DNA from: Toxotes chatareus
Lineage: Eukaryota > Chordata > Actinopteri > Toxotidae
Direction: 5' to 3'
DNA length: 64,000 nt
Assembly (NCBI GenBank): GCA_016801885.1
Contig: CM028895.1
Span: 910,001-974,000 of the forward strand
How positions within the stretch are numbered: the stretch's first letter is position 1; each line of letters begins with the position of its first letter. Below the pieces are notes generated by a model that saw only the letters and a list, made by a program, of their open reading frames with translations, searched no databases and was not told the DNA's origin. Below are positions 28,276 to 40,622 of this stretch, piece after piece. A program made the position numbers and the translations under genes.

Positions 28276-28929
28276 AAAGACTCGTTAAACTCTCTGCACC
28301 TCCTGGACGAATAAAAAGAAAATAAGCTTTTAATTTTCTAAACAAACTATAAATCGTGCTATTCTGCAGCGATCGCGTTTGTCAGGGCGTCGAGCTCCAC
28401 ATCGGTAAAATACAGCTCGATGCCGAGAGATGAGCCCGAGAAAGCAGCTCATTAATACATGTTTCTGCTCTGCGGCGTAATATCCTGACTCAGTGATTGG
28501 ATGGGGAATAAATCAGCGCCGCATTCTGGCAGAAGAGCGAGCGGAATCCATTTTCATAATTTGAACATAAAGTGCTTTGGCTTCAAAACACTTTGAGGGT
28601 CAAACTCCCCATAACTGCTGTCAAATGTCTAACAGGCTGAAGAATCCCTCAAGGCTCCGAACTCTCCAGGAACAAGATAAGACACTGAGAGATGGAATAT
28701 GCCTCCCCCCTAAGTCCTGCCTCCACCTGCTAACCCCCAACCTCCTCCATCACCATCCCCGTTTCCCCTTTTCCCCTCCGACTTATACAAAATAAAAGCC
28801 CCAAGCTGTGGTTTGATCCATCATTACCATAGATTAACTTTAACAGTAACAGATGCTGCCTCCACAGACTGACGCTCACGTCTTTTATCTCAGGCCCACA
28901 GACACAGGAGGGCAAGCGGGAAAACCAAG

Positions 28930-29165
28930 CTAAATAAAGAGAAGCACTTTAATTATGCCACTTAATGTATGCACGGGGAAAATTGGTGGAAAAACTTGAT
29001 GCTGAAAACGAACACTGAGGCACTTTAGAGGTTACATAAGTAGTGATTTGTAATGAATTTGAGTGTTATTCCCCCAAGAATTAATTGTCTGTTTAAAATT
29101 AGTACAGTCGGTTTGGTAAATCCATTCTGACCCATATACTCAGTGTGGGAGGCTCAGCTCTAATG
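28930..29165. promoter_or_regulatory. Candidate conserved non-coding element
   Basis: Unique AT-rich stretch with TTTAATTATG, GAATTAATTGTCTG (TTAATTG at 29081) and GTGCAATTAAC, and few CpGs. The assignment rests on composition only. Confidence 0.22.
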
Positions 29166-29814
29166 TGCAATTAACAAGAGGCACAAAAGTAAACAACTTT
29201 TGGTTTTTGTGGAGGGAGAAAGACGCGTCTTCAAAGAGAACACGTTTAAATACAGAACGTTTAACACACCAACACGTTCCACTTTACATTAACACCAATA
29301 ACCTGGAGACATTCAGAGTCTCTAACAACCTGGAGACAAACAGGTTCACGAACACGTTCTGTTTCTTATGTTGTGAGTTTCCACTGATTGTTCGTGTAAA
29401 AGCAGCAGCTCAGGTTAACGTCAGTCCCTCTGACAGAAGCTTCTGCTTCCTGATTCTGTCTCGTCTCTGCTGAGCTTTTCACCATTTGGAAACCGACTCA
29501 GTTTTCACATTTTAAGAAACGATATTCACCAACATGAGATATGGGATCAGCCCAAACAAAGAGACAGACAGATGGAGACCTTAGCTCCATCTCTGCAAGG
29601 AACAGTTTGAGCTAAAGAGCTTATGGAGTGAGGACATTTTTGTCCCAGTCATCACTTTGACACGTCTTTAAAGGGCTGAGGGTTCAGACTCTGTGCAGGT
29701 CAGTGAACGAGCTGAGGGAACAGAGAGATATACTGCTGCACGGATGAGTGGATGAATCACAGGTGTGCAGGCTGATTGGCAACAGGTAGCTGGGAGAGAA
29801 GCAGCATGCCCGCC

Positions 29815-29855
29815 CACACGCACACACGCACACGCACATGCACACGCACACACAC
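29815..29855. repeat. (CA)n microsatellite, imperfect
   Basis: CA repeat interrupted by CG and TG units. Confidence 0.9.
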
Positions 29856-31534
29856 CATTTGATCAGAAGCGACAGATTTGGCAGCAACAAAAAATCTTTT
29901 GAAATTTTTCAAACATCAATATTCACCAGGTCAATATTACATTAAATGGATCAGTGCTGGAGAAAACCCTGAGTAAAAGAAACTATCTCTGTGTTTCCTT
30001 TCATTTCACAGTGAATGAACCAAAGCACAGAGGAATAATAAATGAGAAATACAGTCAGAGACGAGGACAGGGAGACGTGTTGGACACAGTTACTTTTTCC
30101 CATCTTGTCTCATCAGCGTCTCTAAATCTGAGGTGGGAGTGTGGACAGGACGTCCACCCTGACCTGTTTATCTGATCTGTGCTGTGGCTGCTGTGAAATG
30201 TGTGACTCTTCCACAGATTTCTCTCTGTGCGACTCACAGCGACTGACACCAAACCTTTAAAGCTTTTTAATGTTTCCTGTTGGAAAATTTCCTTCTAACT
30301 GCTGCAGACGACAAAAGGTGAAACAGAGGAGCAAATAAAAAACCCACTGAGAATAAAGTGAGCGAAAGATGCAGGATATTTTAGAATAGCTGTGATTTTT
30401 ACTGCCTCTGACCTTCGTGTACATTTCTCACAAAGACTGAGCTGAAAAACGGTTGTGAGTGTTTTCCGGTTTCTGCTGGTGGTCGGTGCTCTGCAGAGAG
30501 GGCAGGCTGGCTGCCCGGAGCACAGACTCCCTCAGGTGACTCTGCCTCTGCCTGAGTGGGAGCCATTAAACCACTGCGCCGTTTCTGGCTCTCATTCTTC
30601 CTCCGTCTGCGACCGTTCTGACCGCTTCCTGCCTCGACAGTAATCACAGGCTCTTTCCTTCATCCCTCATCTTTCCAGCTCAGCTCTGTTTGACGGACAC
30701 GCATGGTGTTGTTGCTATTTTTCTGATTTATCCACCCGTCACTCAGCCTCTCTGTAGGCTCTGCGTTTCTGGCTTTGTCCTCTTCATCATTGCTCCTGCT
30801 GAAATAAAAACCCGAGGCAGAGTCCGTCAGCTCGGCTCGGCTCCTCTTCTGACCTGATGTTTCTGCCGCGGCGTTGGGTTTGAATTTTTGCAAAAATTGA
30901 CTTATTTCTCTTTAACTTTCTGTCCATGACTAACAGATAACAGCAGTGATAATAACTGTTCGTGTCCACGAGTCAGCCACTGCAGACTCATACTGTGCAG
31001 CCAAACTTTGCTCACATCCACAGGACTTAAAATATGGATAAAATAACTTGTAGAATATTTCTATTTGATATAACGATGCAGCCATAAAACATGGAAGTTG
31101 GGGTTTGAGTGTAAACATCTCAAAGCTTCAGCTTGTTGGAATAAGATGATACAGAATATTTCTGTGACTATTTTTATTCTGCATGTGTATCCAAGGACTC
31201 CGAAGCTGCTGAAAATATGAATCAAGTTTTTTTTTTTCCTGTAACATTATGTAATCGTCTCTGTGAAGGCGTCGATTGACAGAATGAGAAATGAGTTAAC
31301 ACGCTTTAATATGGAGCATCAGGGCTTTTCCACAGTCCTGCAGAATCTTTAAAAGTTTGTTAGTGGATTCTGGGCCGAGGATTCGTTTTGATGAAGACGT
31401 AGCAGCTCAGATGATTCAACATGAATCATCTGTCTGCGGCTCTGACACACGAGCCTCACACTCCGAGGAAAACCCGCTGACAGAGGCAGCAGCTTGGAAA
31501 TCAATGACTTCAGAAGACGAGGAGTAAACAATAA

Positions 31535-31815
31535 ACAACAATAAACAGGACACACACAAAACACAGAGACATGACGTGGTGGAGACTCCAGCATGGACAC
31601 AGACATGGAAATATGGAAACGACGACACTTAAACACACAACGCAATGGGCAACAGGTGAAACCACTTAGGGCGGGGCAGACAATCACAAAGGTGGGAAAC
31701 AAGACAAAGACAGGAAGTAGAACAAGACAAGTTACACAAGAGCCATGATTTCAAAATAAAACAGGAACTATGAGCAAAACTTAAACTTAACAAGAGTCCA
31801 AAAGTCCAAACAAGG
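31535..31815. mobile_element. Interspersed repeat, copy 2 of the 15.7-kb family
   Basis: It contains GGCAACAGGTGAAACCACTT, AGGGCGGGGCAGACAATCAC, GGTGGGAAACAAG and TTCAAAATAAAACAGGAACT in the order seen at 15.7 kb. It appears more complete at the 5' side (AGCATGGACACAGACATGG). Confidence 0.55.
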
Positions 31816-32272
31816 GTTTAAATCAACCAGAAGGGTTCAGAGGACAGCCGCTGCGTCACGGGCACAGAATCGTTTCCATGGAAAACTGTTTGAATTTTAA
31901 GGCAGTGACTGATCTTAAATTCATGATAATTATTAAACAACTAAAAACTCCTTAGTCCCCCTGAGTCAGAGACTGAAACATGTTTATGTAAATACAGATC
32001 ATGTTGATAACAGAAATTTTGTGCAGTCAGCGACAAACCAGGCTGGAGACTCCGCTGGCCATAAAAACATTTCATCAGTGTTTCAGCAGAAACTTTAGGA
32101 TCCAATTATGATCTAACTGTTATTTAAGAGACGAGCTGATAATTAAACATTCAGGAGACGAAGTCCTATTTCACAAGAAAGTGATCAAGTTGAATTTTTT
32201 ATTGCTTATCAGCACAAAAGTTTGCTGTCAGCAGCTTTAGTCCCAGAATGCATCAGCATCAGATATGAAGAG

Positions 32273-32273
<1 letters not shown>

Positions 32274-32318
<45 letters not shown>
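32274..32318. repeat. (TG)n microsatellite
   Basis: Pure TG repeat of about 22 units. Confidence 0.95.
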
Positions 32319-33119
32319 TATTGTGTGTGACCTCTCCAGGTGTATGCGATCCATCTCCATCCTCCCATCCAAACAATCCTCCCTGTTTGCCTCCATCTTT
32401 TATTCATGCTCAGACTTTGCAGTGTTCCTGGAGCGTGTCAGCTGGCCACCTGCCATAAACCTCCACCAGCTGAGATGAACGTATAAAAAGACAGAGTTAG
32501 ACTGAAAAAGGATTTTTACGTTGTTCAGTGTAGCTGCAGAGAGAAGAAGGGAAAACATGGGATCAGGCAGGCCTGGGAGCCCAGACCTGTGCAGATCCTC
32601 AGAGGTGAGGTTAAAAATCGGGTTCTGATAAATTTCAGGTGTGTAGTGTACAGTTCCTAACATTTGCTGCGTGGTAAGCTTTACCTGCAGAGCTTTTCTT
32701 CTGAGAAGCTTTTCTGAAAATCAGCATTTTCTACCAAAACTCACAGTAAACGATGACACTAACTCACAGAACACAAACAAATAAAAGCTGTGTCACAACC
32801 TAAAACACACTTTATCCTCCTGAAGCTGCCAACAAGGCTTTGTCTGATTGTTGTTGCAGATAAATTGTGTTGATGTTTGTGAGGTTGGTGGAGACGCTGA
32901 GGGATTCACCTCCACCTCAGGTCTCCACATCGTCACTGCACTAATATTAAAACCTGACCCCCCCTCACCCCCACCCCTCTGATCCCACATGACAGAGTGG
33001 CATCAGAGTGATGGAAAACTTCTGATGGCTGAACACATTCACTCCATGAATAGGAGAGAGAGACGACAAAGAGCTGGGGGCTCGGGAGCAGGAGGCTCAC
33101 ATTCAGGCTGACATTTGTC

Positions 33120-33340
33120 TGGACCTGAGTGATTGGATGTGATTGTCTTTAATTAAAAAGCTGTGCCTGTGCTGTCAGGTTGGCTGCATTTTGGCTTGTT
33201 GCTCTAGTGTTTACGCCAAATCTGAATAGCTCTACACAATGGAATACACGGCGAGCTTTCATACTTTTTAATAAAGCTCCAGTCTGCACCTGCAGCGTCC
33301 CCTCGTTCAAAGCCGTTTTACAGCCTGATCCGCCGCTGTG
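33120..33340. promoter_or_regulatory. Candidate conserved non-coding element
   Basis: Unique stretch with TTTAATTAAAAAGC and TTTTTAATAAAGC. A second such block at 33665-33860 carries an 8-bp inverted repeat GCCTGTAA/TTACAGGC (33679-33686 and 33699-33706). The assignment rests on composition only. Confidence 0.2.
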
Positions 33341-34259
33341 TTGTTTTCATCAACGTGAGACAACAGACTGAATACAGAGCGGCAGTGGAACAGAAAACAA
33401 CTTTTCACAATTAGCTTTCTGAAAAATATTTTGCTGACCTGAGCTGCTCTCAGGTGTGGTCAGGACACAGGTAACCGTCGAGCTGAACAGATTCATCCTG
33501 TCCAATCCGCAGTTTCTCCTGATTCTGTCCACAACAGCAAACAGTCACTGCTCCTTCAGTGTGTTTATTAACCCGCCCCCTCTACAAACCCTCACAGTTC
33601 CAAATCTATGCTCATCAATCTGCTCATTATCTCCTTTCTGCAACTCAGTCAAGCACAAGCTCATTTAGGAAGCGCGGAGCCTGTAAATGGCTAATCAATT
33701 ACAGGCTAAAGTAAATCCAGCCCAATAAACTCGGTCTGATGTGTGGCTGTCGGGGAGTGGAGATAGCACAGGTTACTGTAGCACGGCAGCCCACGAGCCA
33801 GCTAACATCTGTCAAGAGACGACGGCTCCTAATTTATTTAACACTTTGGCTTCGTGAGGATATTCACGGAAATGGACCGAGACAAAAGGCCTCTGAGGCA
33901 GGAGGGAAAAATCTGTCCCCCTCATGACACGTTCTGCCCTCAGTCCACAATCTGCATTAAAAAGTGTGAGACAGATGTTATGAGAAATGAAAAAGGCACA
34001 GATGCAGCAGGGAACACGGAAAAAGAAGCAGTTCAGGGTGTTTTTCTCCTCCATTCTCTCCTCCCTCTGACTTATTCTGCGTCTCTGTGATTCAGCATGA
34101 GACTCAAGAAAAGTTTGTCACAAACTGTTCTCAGGCATCAGCTGAGTCCGTCTGTAAAACCTGATCAGAAGGAGCAAAAAGAAAACAGCAGCATGGATCA
34201 GCCGCTTCATCTGCCGCTGCCCACGAGCTCGGACGCTTTCTGCTCAAAATGTCAATCAC

Positions 34260-34262
<3 letters not shown>

Positions 34263-34299
<37 letters not shown>
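34263..34299. repeat. (AC)n microsatellite
   Basis: Pure AC repeat of about 18 units. Confidence 0.95.
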
Positions 34300-34300
<1 letters not shown>

Positions 34301-37300
34301 CTGTTCACCTCAGGACGTGCGTGAGCTCAGCAGCCAATCACAGCAGCGACAGGTGTTAGCATCGTGTCATCAGTGGTTGAAACAAAGACAACGGAGTCAA
34401 ACAGATCCAGAGATTAACCCGTCATGTCACACGAAGTGGGAAATGATTTGGAGAAAGGAAGGTAACAGGGAAATTAAAATACAACCAGGTGTTTCATCAT
34501 TTACAGCAGCAGGAAGTTTCAGTCCCATCAGCCAGAGAGAAAACTCTTCACTCAAATTCTCTGTGTTGTTTAAAGATTACTTACTTAAAAGTACAAGTCT
34601 GTCCAAACAGTCTCACTGAGTAAATTTGGATCCAAGTCAGTCTGTGCACAGAAGGTCAATTACCACTGAATCCCAGAGCAGCGAGGGAGGATTTGAATAA
34701 TTAATGAGGAGTCAGGGCTGTGCAGGAGTCTGGAGGTCTGAGTTAGAGCCAGCGAGTTAGTCTGAGCAGGTGGTTTGATGCACATATCACTGCACATGTC
34801 CAGGCCTGGTGACGTGCATGTTGACTGAAGTTGTGTGTTGAGCACAGTGTTATTGGATAGATGTGGCACTGCCTGGTGCAGGGCTCGGTCTGACCCGTCG
34901 CCCACGCTCTGACTGGGCCTGCACTCGTGTTCCTGGACGCGTCTTTTGACGAAATGTCGACTAAGTGGGTGAAAATAATCCATCATGGAAGCGAAGTCAG
35001 CAGAGTTATGGAGGAACATCCACGCTGTTGCTTTTCTTTGATTGCTTCTGCAAATGGCTCCTTAATCAAACCCCTGAATGGGTCAAATGGTTTTACTGCT
35101 GATTAGATGGACCTGGCTCGGCCCTCTAAGAGACGACATGTCCTCCATCTCACTCGTCATTCACTTTCTCAGTTTCTCTGCCCCCGTCTTTCTCTCTCCT
35201 CTCCTTCTTTCATCCACCACTTCACTTCATTTTTTCTGTTGCTTTTCACTTTATTTCTTTTTCTTGCACTTGGTTAAAACTTGGTTAAGGTCAGACAGAT
35301 TGTAAAGCCGTGTCCTCTGGGACCTCTGGGTGTGGAGGGACAGACGAGAGACAAAGACACAAATGACAGGTGTACACAGGTGTGTCTAAAAACAACCTGA
35401 AGTCAGTTATTGTGGTTTGTCGACACTGTCGGCGGCTGCAGCAGCAGCCGTGACTCTGATCACATGTGATACACGTATTTTTAGGCTCAGTGTGACTCAG
35501 ACTTTCTGAGGACATCGTCCTTTCACAGTTTTCCTGCACGTCCATCAAAACGTAAACGGTGCCAATTTGCCAAAAAGAGTTCAGACGCAGTTTCCTTTGG
35601 TTCATGCCACATTCACAGCTCCTTGTTTACAGGGATTTATTTTATCTGTGGAGTGTTTACCTGTTTACTGCAGCTCGTACGGCCACGTACGAAAAAATGC
35701 CATTCAGTGTGGGAAGCAGGGATTTGAAAAGAGTAATCAGCCACATAAGGAGGTGCATATTCTTCCTTGCAAGGACATGCAAGACGCGGCAGACGAGCGT
35801 CCACTCAGGAAACCGCCCGGTGAAGAATTCAGCGTGAGCCTTCGAGCGCTGGAGGTCGAAACCAAATCAGAGCTTTGTGTCCGACACAAACGGAGAGGGT
35901 TCGTGTGCTGAGGTGAATCCTTGGACAGAAACGTTTTCACCACCACAGAGAAAAAGAGGCCGAGGTCAGCGGAGATCTGTAGGAGAGTGTCGTCGGCCCA
36001 GAGAAAGGCTGCCACCGTTACTGATTCATGTTATGTTGCTTTATATCACATGATGAGATTTTATTTCTCTATCATGATGTTTCCGTCCTGTCTTCTCTGT
36101 CTCTGACTCTGTGTCTCTGTCTGTACTACGATGGTGTTTCACACTTCACAATCTGCACTGCTTCAGTTGTGTGAACAGACCCATTCAAATTCCACGCATG
36201 TACACAGGACACACACACACACACACACGTACAAATGTGCTGCAGACTGATAACAGATCCTCTTATTAGTCTGTGAGTGAGTGAGATAGACAAACGGAGA
36301 AAGAGGAAGTCTGAGACACTGAGACGCAGAACTAGGACGAGGGGAAAAATGTTAAAGATACTGAGACAGAAAAAGGACAAACCAGTTAAATGAGAAGAAA
36401 CCTACAGCCTGTGATGCTCATTACAAAGCAGAAAACAAAACTGTTCCATGGATGAAAAATGGGAGGAAAACCTCAGGATTCTCACATCACACCATCAAAC
36501 CGCGTGGCAACATGTTTTTCTCATGTTCTGGGTCTCAGACCACGTACTGTCCAAATCTAAATCTGCCTTTAGCCAAGGACGATGACCGTGTCGGGGGACG
36601 CTGTGGGACAGAGTGTGTGTGAAGTTATTCTGATCTGAGGAGGTCTTCGCGGGTCCACCTGACCCAGTGTTTCTTATCCCATCACAGCAAACACTGATTA
36701 TCATATTGAGCTCCTGTCATACGTCATTAAAACCGTGTTTGTTCAGATTTTTGCTTTGAAACGTGAATAAAGCAAATCAGACAAGAAGGCAGAAGATGCC
36801 TTCGGTGCATTCAGAGCGAGGCCCGGCTTATTTTATGGTTTATGAATGTCGATCATCACACACACCATAAAGCACAAGCAGAGACAGAGCCAAACAGAAA
36901 GGTCAGGCTGGGATTCTCCTTTCATCTGAGGCACAGACAAGAAAAGCCTGGAATCGTGTTTCAGCTCTTCAGTGAGATGAACGAAAGAAAGAAAACCCAC
37001 CGAGTTACAGAAGCCAGAGGAAGAAAGACGAAGACGGTGAGGAAATACCGTTCCCCACAGAGCCCAGCTGAACACATGGTATGATCTGACATTAGTGAAC
37101 AGACACTGGTGAACACTGAGGAAGAAAATGAAAAGAAAGTCAAACAAGGAATGAGAGGTAAAAGAGAAAAATACAGTCTGAATGAAAGTGTGTGGTTACC
37201 CACAATGATCATGAATAATTGGTATCCGAGGCCGAACAGAAACGTGTTATCACCTCAGGAGCCTGAAAAATAAGAATCTCCGCACATTTCCTGTCACGAG

Positions 37301-37711
37301 TTTTAATGCTTAAAGCGAAAGGAGAAAAATTCAGGAAGGATTTTTCACCACAGGACGACACAGCTGGAAAAGAAAGAGAAATCCAGTTTGTTATCAAAGA
37401 CGAGGAGCGGGGGGGCAGGAAGGGGTGGAAAAGGTAAAAAGAGGATAAGGAAAGGCAGGAAGAGGACAGAGAGAGAGAAGAATTCAACACTGAACTTTGG
37501 ACTAAGACACGGACTAACTGACTTCCTGCTTTGCTCCCATCATACTTCCTGCTTCCACCTGAGGTCACCTGACAATACAACTTCACTGGGTCACAATAAG
37601 CTGCTAACACACTCAGAGAAGGGGCTTATGGGTAACTGAGGTTTCAACATGAACACACACCTCCAGAGTCAGGATTCTCCTGAACCTGTTACCTCTAACC
37701 TCCAACAGTAG

Positions 37712-37713
<2 letters not shown>

Positions 37714-37749
<36 letters not shown>
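37714..37749. repeat. (AC)n microsatellite
   Basis: Pure AC repeat of about 18 units. Confidence 0.95.
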
Positions 37750-37751
<2 letters not shown>

Positions 37752-38779
37752 GGTTGTCCTGTAGTTCACCAGGAGCAGACATCTGATGGATCACTGCTGC
37801 CCCCAACTGGTCAACAACAGAATATTTCACAGAGCTCCAGGTGATAAGACTGGCTTCAGCTCATGTATTGATCACGTATTGATCATGTTATTTCTTCCAG
37901 CCCTGAGAGAAGCCTTTCCAGTGCAAGTGATGGGGAACAACGTTTTTCTCCTTTGTGATTCCAGAAAGAGGGAAAGCAGCGAAGAGACGTGGCGAAGGAA
38001 CAGAAGGAACAGAAGATCCACGTCTGAACGGAGGAACGCTCGCACCTCAGTTTAAATCTAGTCAAACTTAACTTACAATGAATGAACAGCTCACACACAC
38101 ACACACACACGCACACAGCACCATGCATGAATACTGTGTGTTTCCATTTAAAGGTAGATGTTTGAGTTTCAGTTCCATCAGCTGTCGTTTCATTGTCGTA
38201 CACGTGAGGGCGCTGTTGCTTCCTCGGAGTCCTGCTGGTTTCCATCTTCTGACAGCTCAGACCTGCTCTCATCAGATCTCATCCTGCTCCTGTGATGGTT
38301 CCAGATTCAGCGTTATCACACTCTGCGTTAAGCTGTAGAAAGGAGGATTTCTTCCATGGAGCGTGGCCCTCTGAGGCAGCGATGATCATCACTTTATTCA
38401 CCACTAACTCCACTGAAGAGTTTCCATAATCAGATCAGATGGGCTCAGAAACCCCTGTAAAGTGATTGTGCTCAGCCTGAAGTCGTCATCCAGCCTTCGC
38501 CCTGTCAGATCGCTCTGTCAGAGAAAGCTCACAGCAGCGTGGGGAGTCTCAGGGATGCTGAAACGATGAGAGAGACGGAGGTGGGGGGGTGTAAGCAGCT
38601 GATGGACACGCTGTAAAAACAACCAGCAGTCAGTCACAGTGTGGGGAGCTTTCAATCATACAACATGATCTTCTTCAAGAAGAAGTTTAAAGAACTTAAA
38701 TAACATGATGAAAGTGAAACTCAGCGTTTTCCTTTTACCTGACAGGAACACCGAGATACACATCTGATCTGAAACGACA

Positions 38780-38786
<7 letters not shown>

Positions 38787-38811
<25 letters not shown>

Positions 38812-38814
38812 ACA
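38787..38814. repeat. (CA)n microsatellite just upstream of the txlnb 5' exon
   Basis: Pure CA repeat of 14 units, immediately 5' of the proposed first exon and so within the proximal promoter. Confidence 0.95.
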
Positions 38815-38829
38815 GCCTTCTCCCTGAGC

Positions 38830-38990
38830 TCTGAGTGTGAGCCTCTCAGGTTATTTTGGGGCTCAGCTGTCATTTGTCCCGTCAGCACGGCCGTCCCCTT
38901 CCTCCTCCTCCTGCTCCTCCTCCTCCCCTTTCCTTCCTCTCTGTCTCTCTGTCTCCTCTTCACCTCCTCTCCTTTACTCCACTGATCCTG
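38830..38990 (+). other. txlnb: Probable non-coding 5' exon and promoter-proximal region of txlnb
   Basis: The first coding exon is preceded by a good acceptor (TTTCCAG at 40390-40396), so an upstream exon is expected. The best candidate ends in ATCCTG|GTAAGACTT, with the donor at 38991. The exon is pyrimidine-rich. An E-box of the myogenic type, CAGCTG, lies at 38864-38869 and a second CANNTG at 38871-38876. The 5' limit is a guess, and a (CA)n tract ends at 38814. No TATA box was recognised. The real transcription start could be elsewhere. Confidence 0.35.
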
Positions 38991-39915
38991 GTAAGACTTA
39001 TTTCATTATCTATCCTTTCTGAAGTCTCTTGTTTTACTGAAGTCTTTCTTCGTGTTTGAATTTGTGTTGTTTGTAAAACTTTGTTGTGGAACTTTTCTCC
39101 TCCTCTTCACTTTGGCTCAAAGTGGTTTGGAAAAAAAGAAAAAGTTTCCCAGCAGTGCAGTGGCCTGTTCGCCGGTTTCTGGTTTTACTTACATGCTCCT
39201 GTTAAATTTAGTTTATTGTTTGACTTCACATTAATGTACCAACACTGTGTAAAAGCACATGCAGGGTGTCCATGATGGCTGCCATGGCACCATAAGTTGC
39301 TTTGTCACTGTCGGAGTCTGTAAATCCTCCGACAGGTCAGAGTGAATTCATGTGACCACCCGGAGGTTTGGAGGCTTCAGACAAGCCTGGATCACTGATT
39401 TCAGAGAGTGACAAAATGACGGCAAATAGAAATGAATTATGTCAAAGATAATTAAATGGTTTGAATGAACCCTGAGACACAAACAGTAAGTTTTACCTGA
39501 TAAAACCAGTGACTGCAAATCAATGTTTTTACATGAATTCAACCTTTATCCAAATTAGATTCACTTCTGTATCTGTTTTCATGATTGTGATTCAGATTAT
39601 TCAGATTTTGTGGTTTTCATGTGGTGTTTCTATTATTTTGTCCACAGTCTGTTGTTGTGTTTCAGGGATTGAACGCACATTTGGATTAAGTGTATGTCTC
39701 ATGAGTTGTTTATTTTGATGTGGTCAACAGCTTGAAATTTTGGGGTGGGGGGTTGGGGGGTGCAGGACTGTGATTGGCGGCATCAGACAGTGGGTGGGGC
39801 CTAATTTTGTCCTCGGGGGTTGTTACAGCGTGTGGTGGTGTAAGATATGAGACAGGTAAGAGAACAAAGTAGCTGAAGTTACATAAACACACACTCAAAT
39901 TTCCATGTTGTATGT

Positions 39916-39916
<1 letters not shown>

Positions 39917-39949
<33 letters not shown>

Positions 39950-40016
39950 TTCAACAGGCAGTTCTACCATATTTGGATTCTCTCAGAATAGATGAGACCA
40001 CAACAGGTGTGGTCTG

Positions 40017-40051
<35 letters not shown>
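39917..40051. repeat. Two (GT)n microsatellites in txlnb intron 1
   Basis: Pure GT tracts at 39917-39948 and 40019-40051. Confidence 0.93.
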
Positions 40052-40052
<1 letters not shown>

Positions 40053-40174
40053 CACAGAGTGGGGGTTGGCTGGATCACACAGCTAATTTTAACCCAACAG
40101 ATACAATAACAGTGGCAGCCATCGCTGAAACAGAGCTGTGAGCATCAACAGCCACTGGAGATATTCTACAGGAC

Positions 40175-40176
<2 letters not shown>

Positions 40177-40244
<68 letters not shown>
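40177..40244. repeat. (AC)34 microsatellite in txlnb intron 1
   Basis: An uninterrupted 68-bp AC tract 152 bp upstream of the first coding exon's acceptor. Opposite GT tracts at 39917-40051 could pair with it in the intron. Confidence 0.97.
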
Positions 40245-40245
<1 letters not shown>

Positions 40246-40396
40246 AGAGGAAACATCTGATATCCTGTGTGTAAAGCTGGAATGTTGGTCTGTCTCCTGA
40301 ATGTGGAGAGTTCATCCTCTGGGGAGAATGAATGTGATTCAGAAACACATTGAGTGAATAAGTCTCTCTCTCTCTCTCTCTCTCCTCTGTTTCCAG

Positions 40397-40622
40397 ACCA
40401 CTGAGGATGGAGACATCGGTGAAAGCAGCGAAGGTGCTGGTGCCCCCCCAGCCTGACGTGGCGTCCCCCTCCCCGGCCGATGAGAGCCCTGAGGGCGAGG
40501 CGGTGGCGGCCGCAGCCTGCGGCCCCTCGCCGGACTTCATCGACCCCATGCTGGAGGTCAGCACGCGGCTGGCGCACATCATCAGCACCTATGGCTCGGC
40601 GGCCGGCCTCCTGGACAAACAG
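40397..40622 (+). CDS. txlnb: txlnb exon 2 (first coding exon)
   Basis: The acceptor TTTCCAG follows a (CT)n tract at about 40364-40386. Coding starts at 40407 and gives 72 codons, ending CTGGACAAACAG before donor GTGAGT at 40623; the intron is phase 0. The exon is rich in GC and in Pro, Ala and Glu codons. The exon encodes the N-terminal motif VSTRLAHIISTYGSAAG. Confidence 0.88.

Larger units (their letters stand above)
20957..38786. other. Gene-free intergenic region upstream of txlnb
   Basis: It holds the reverse-transcriptase relic at 25.7 kb, transposon fragments at 23.6 and 31.6 kb, microsatellites at 29815, 32274, 34263, 36205 and 37714, and several AT-rich enhancer-like blocks. No coding exon was recognised. 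Confidence 0.6.
38991..40396 (+). other. txlnb intron 1 (proposed)
   Basis: Runs from donor GTAAGA at 38991 to acceptor TTTCCAG. It carries two GT tracts, an (AC)34 tract, a G-rich stretch at about 39738-39760 and (CT)n near the acceptor. It depends on the 5' exon call being right. Confidence 0.4.

Noticed and set aside
35559..35911. Two overlapping + strand frames of about 92-114 codons
   Set aside because: One has scattered Cys/His but no zinc-finger spacing, and neither shows splice-linked partners or family motifs.
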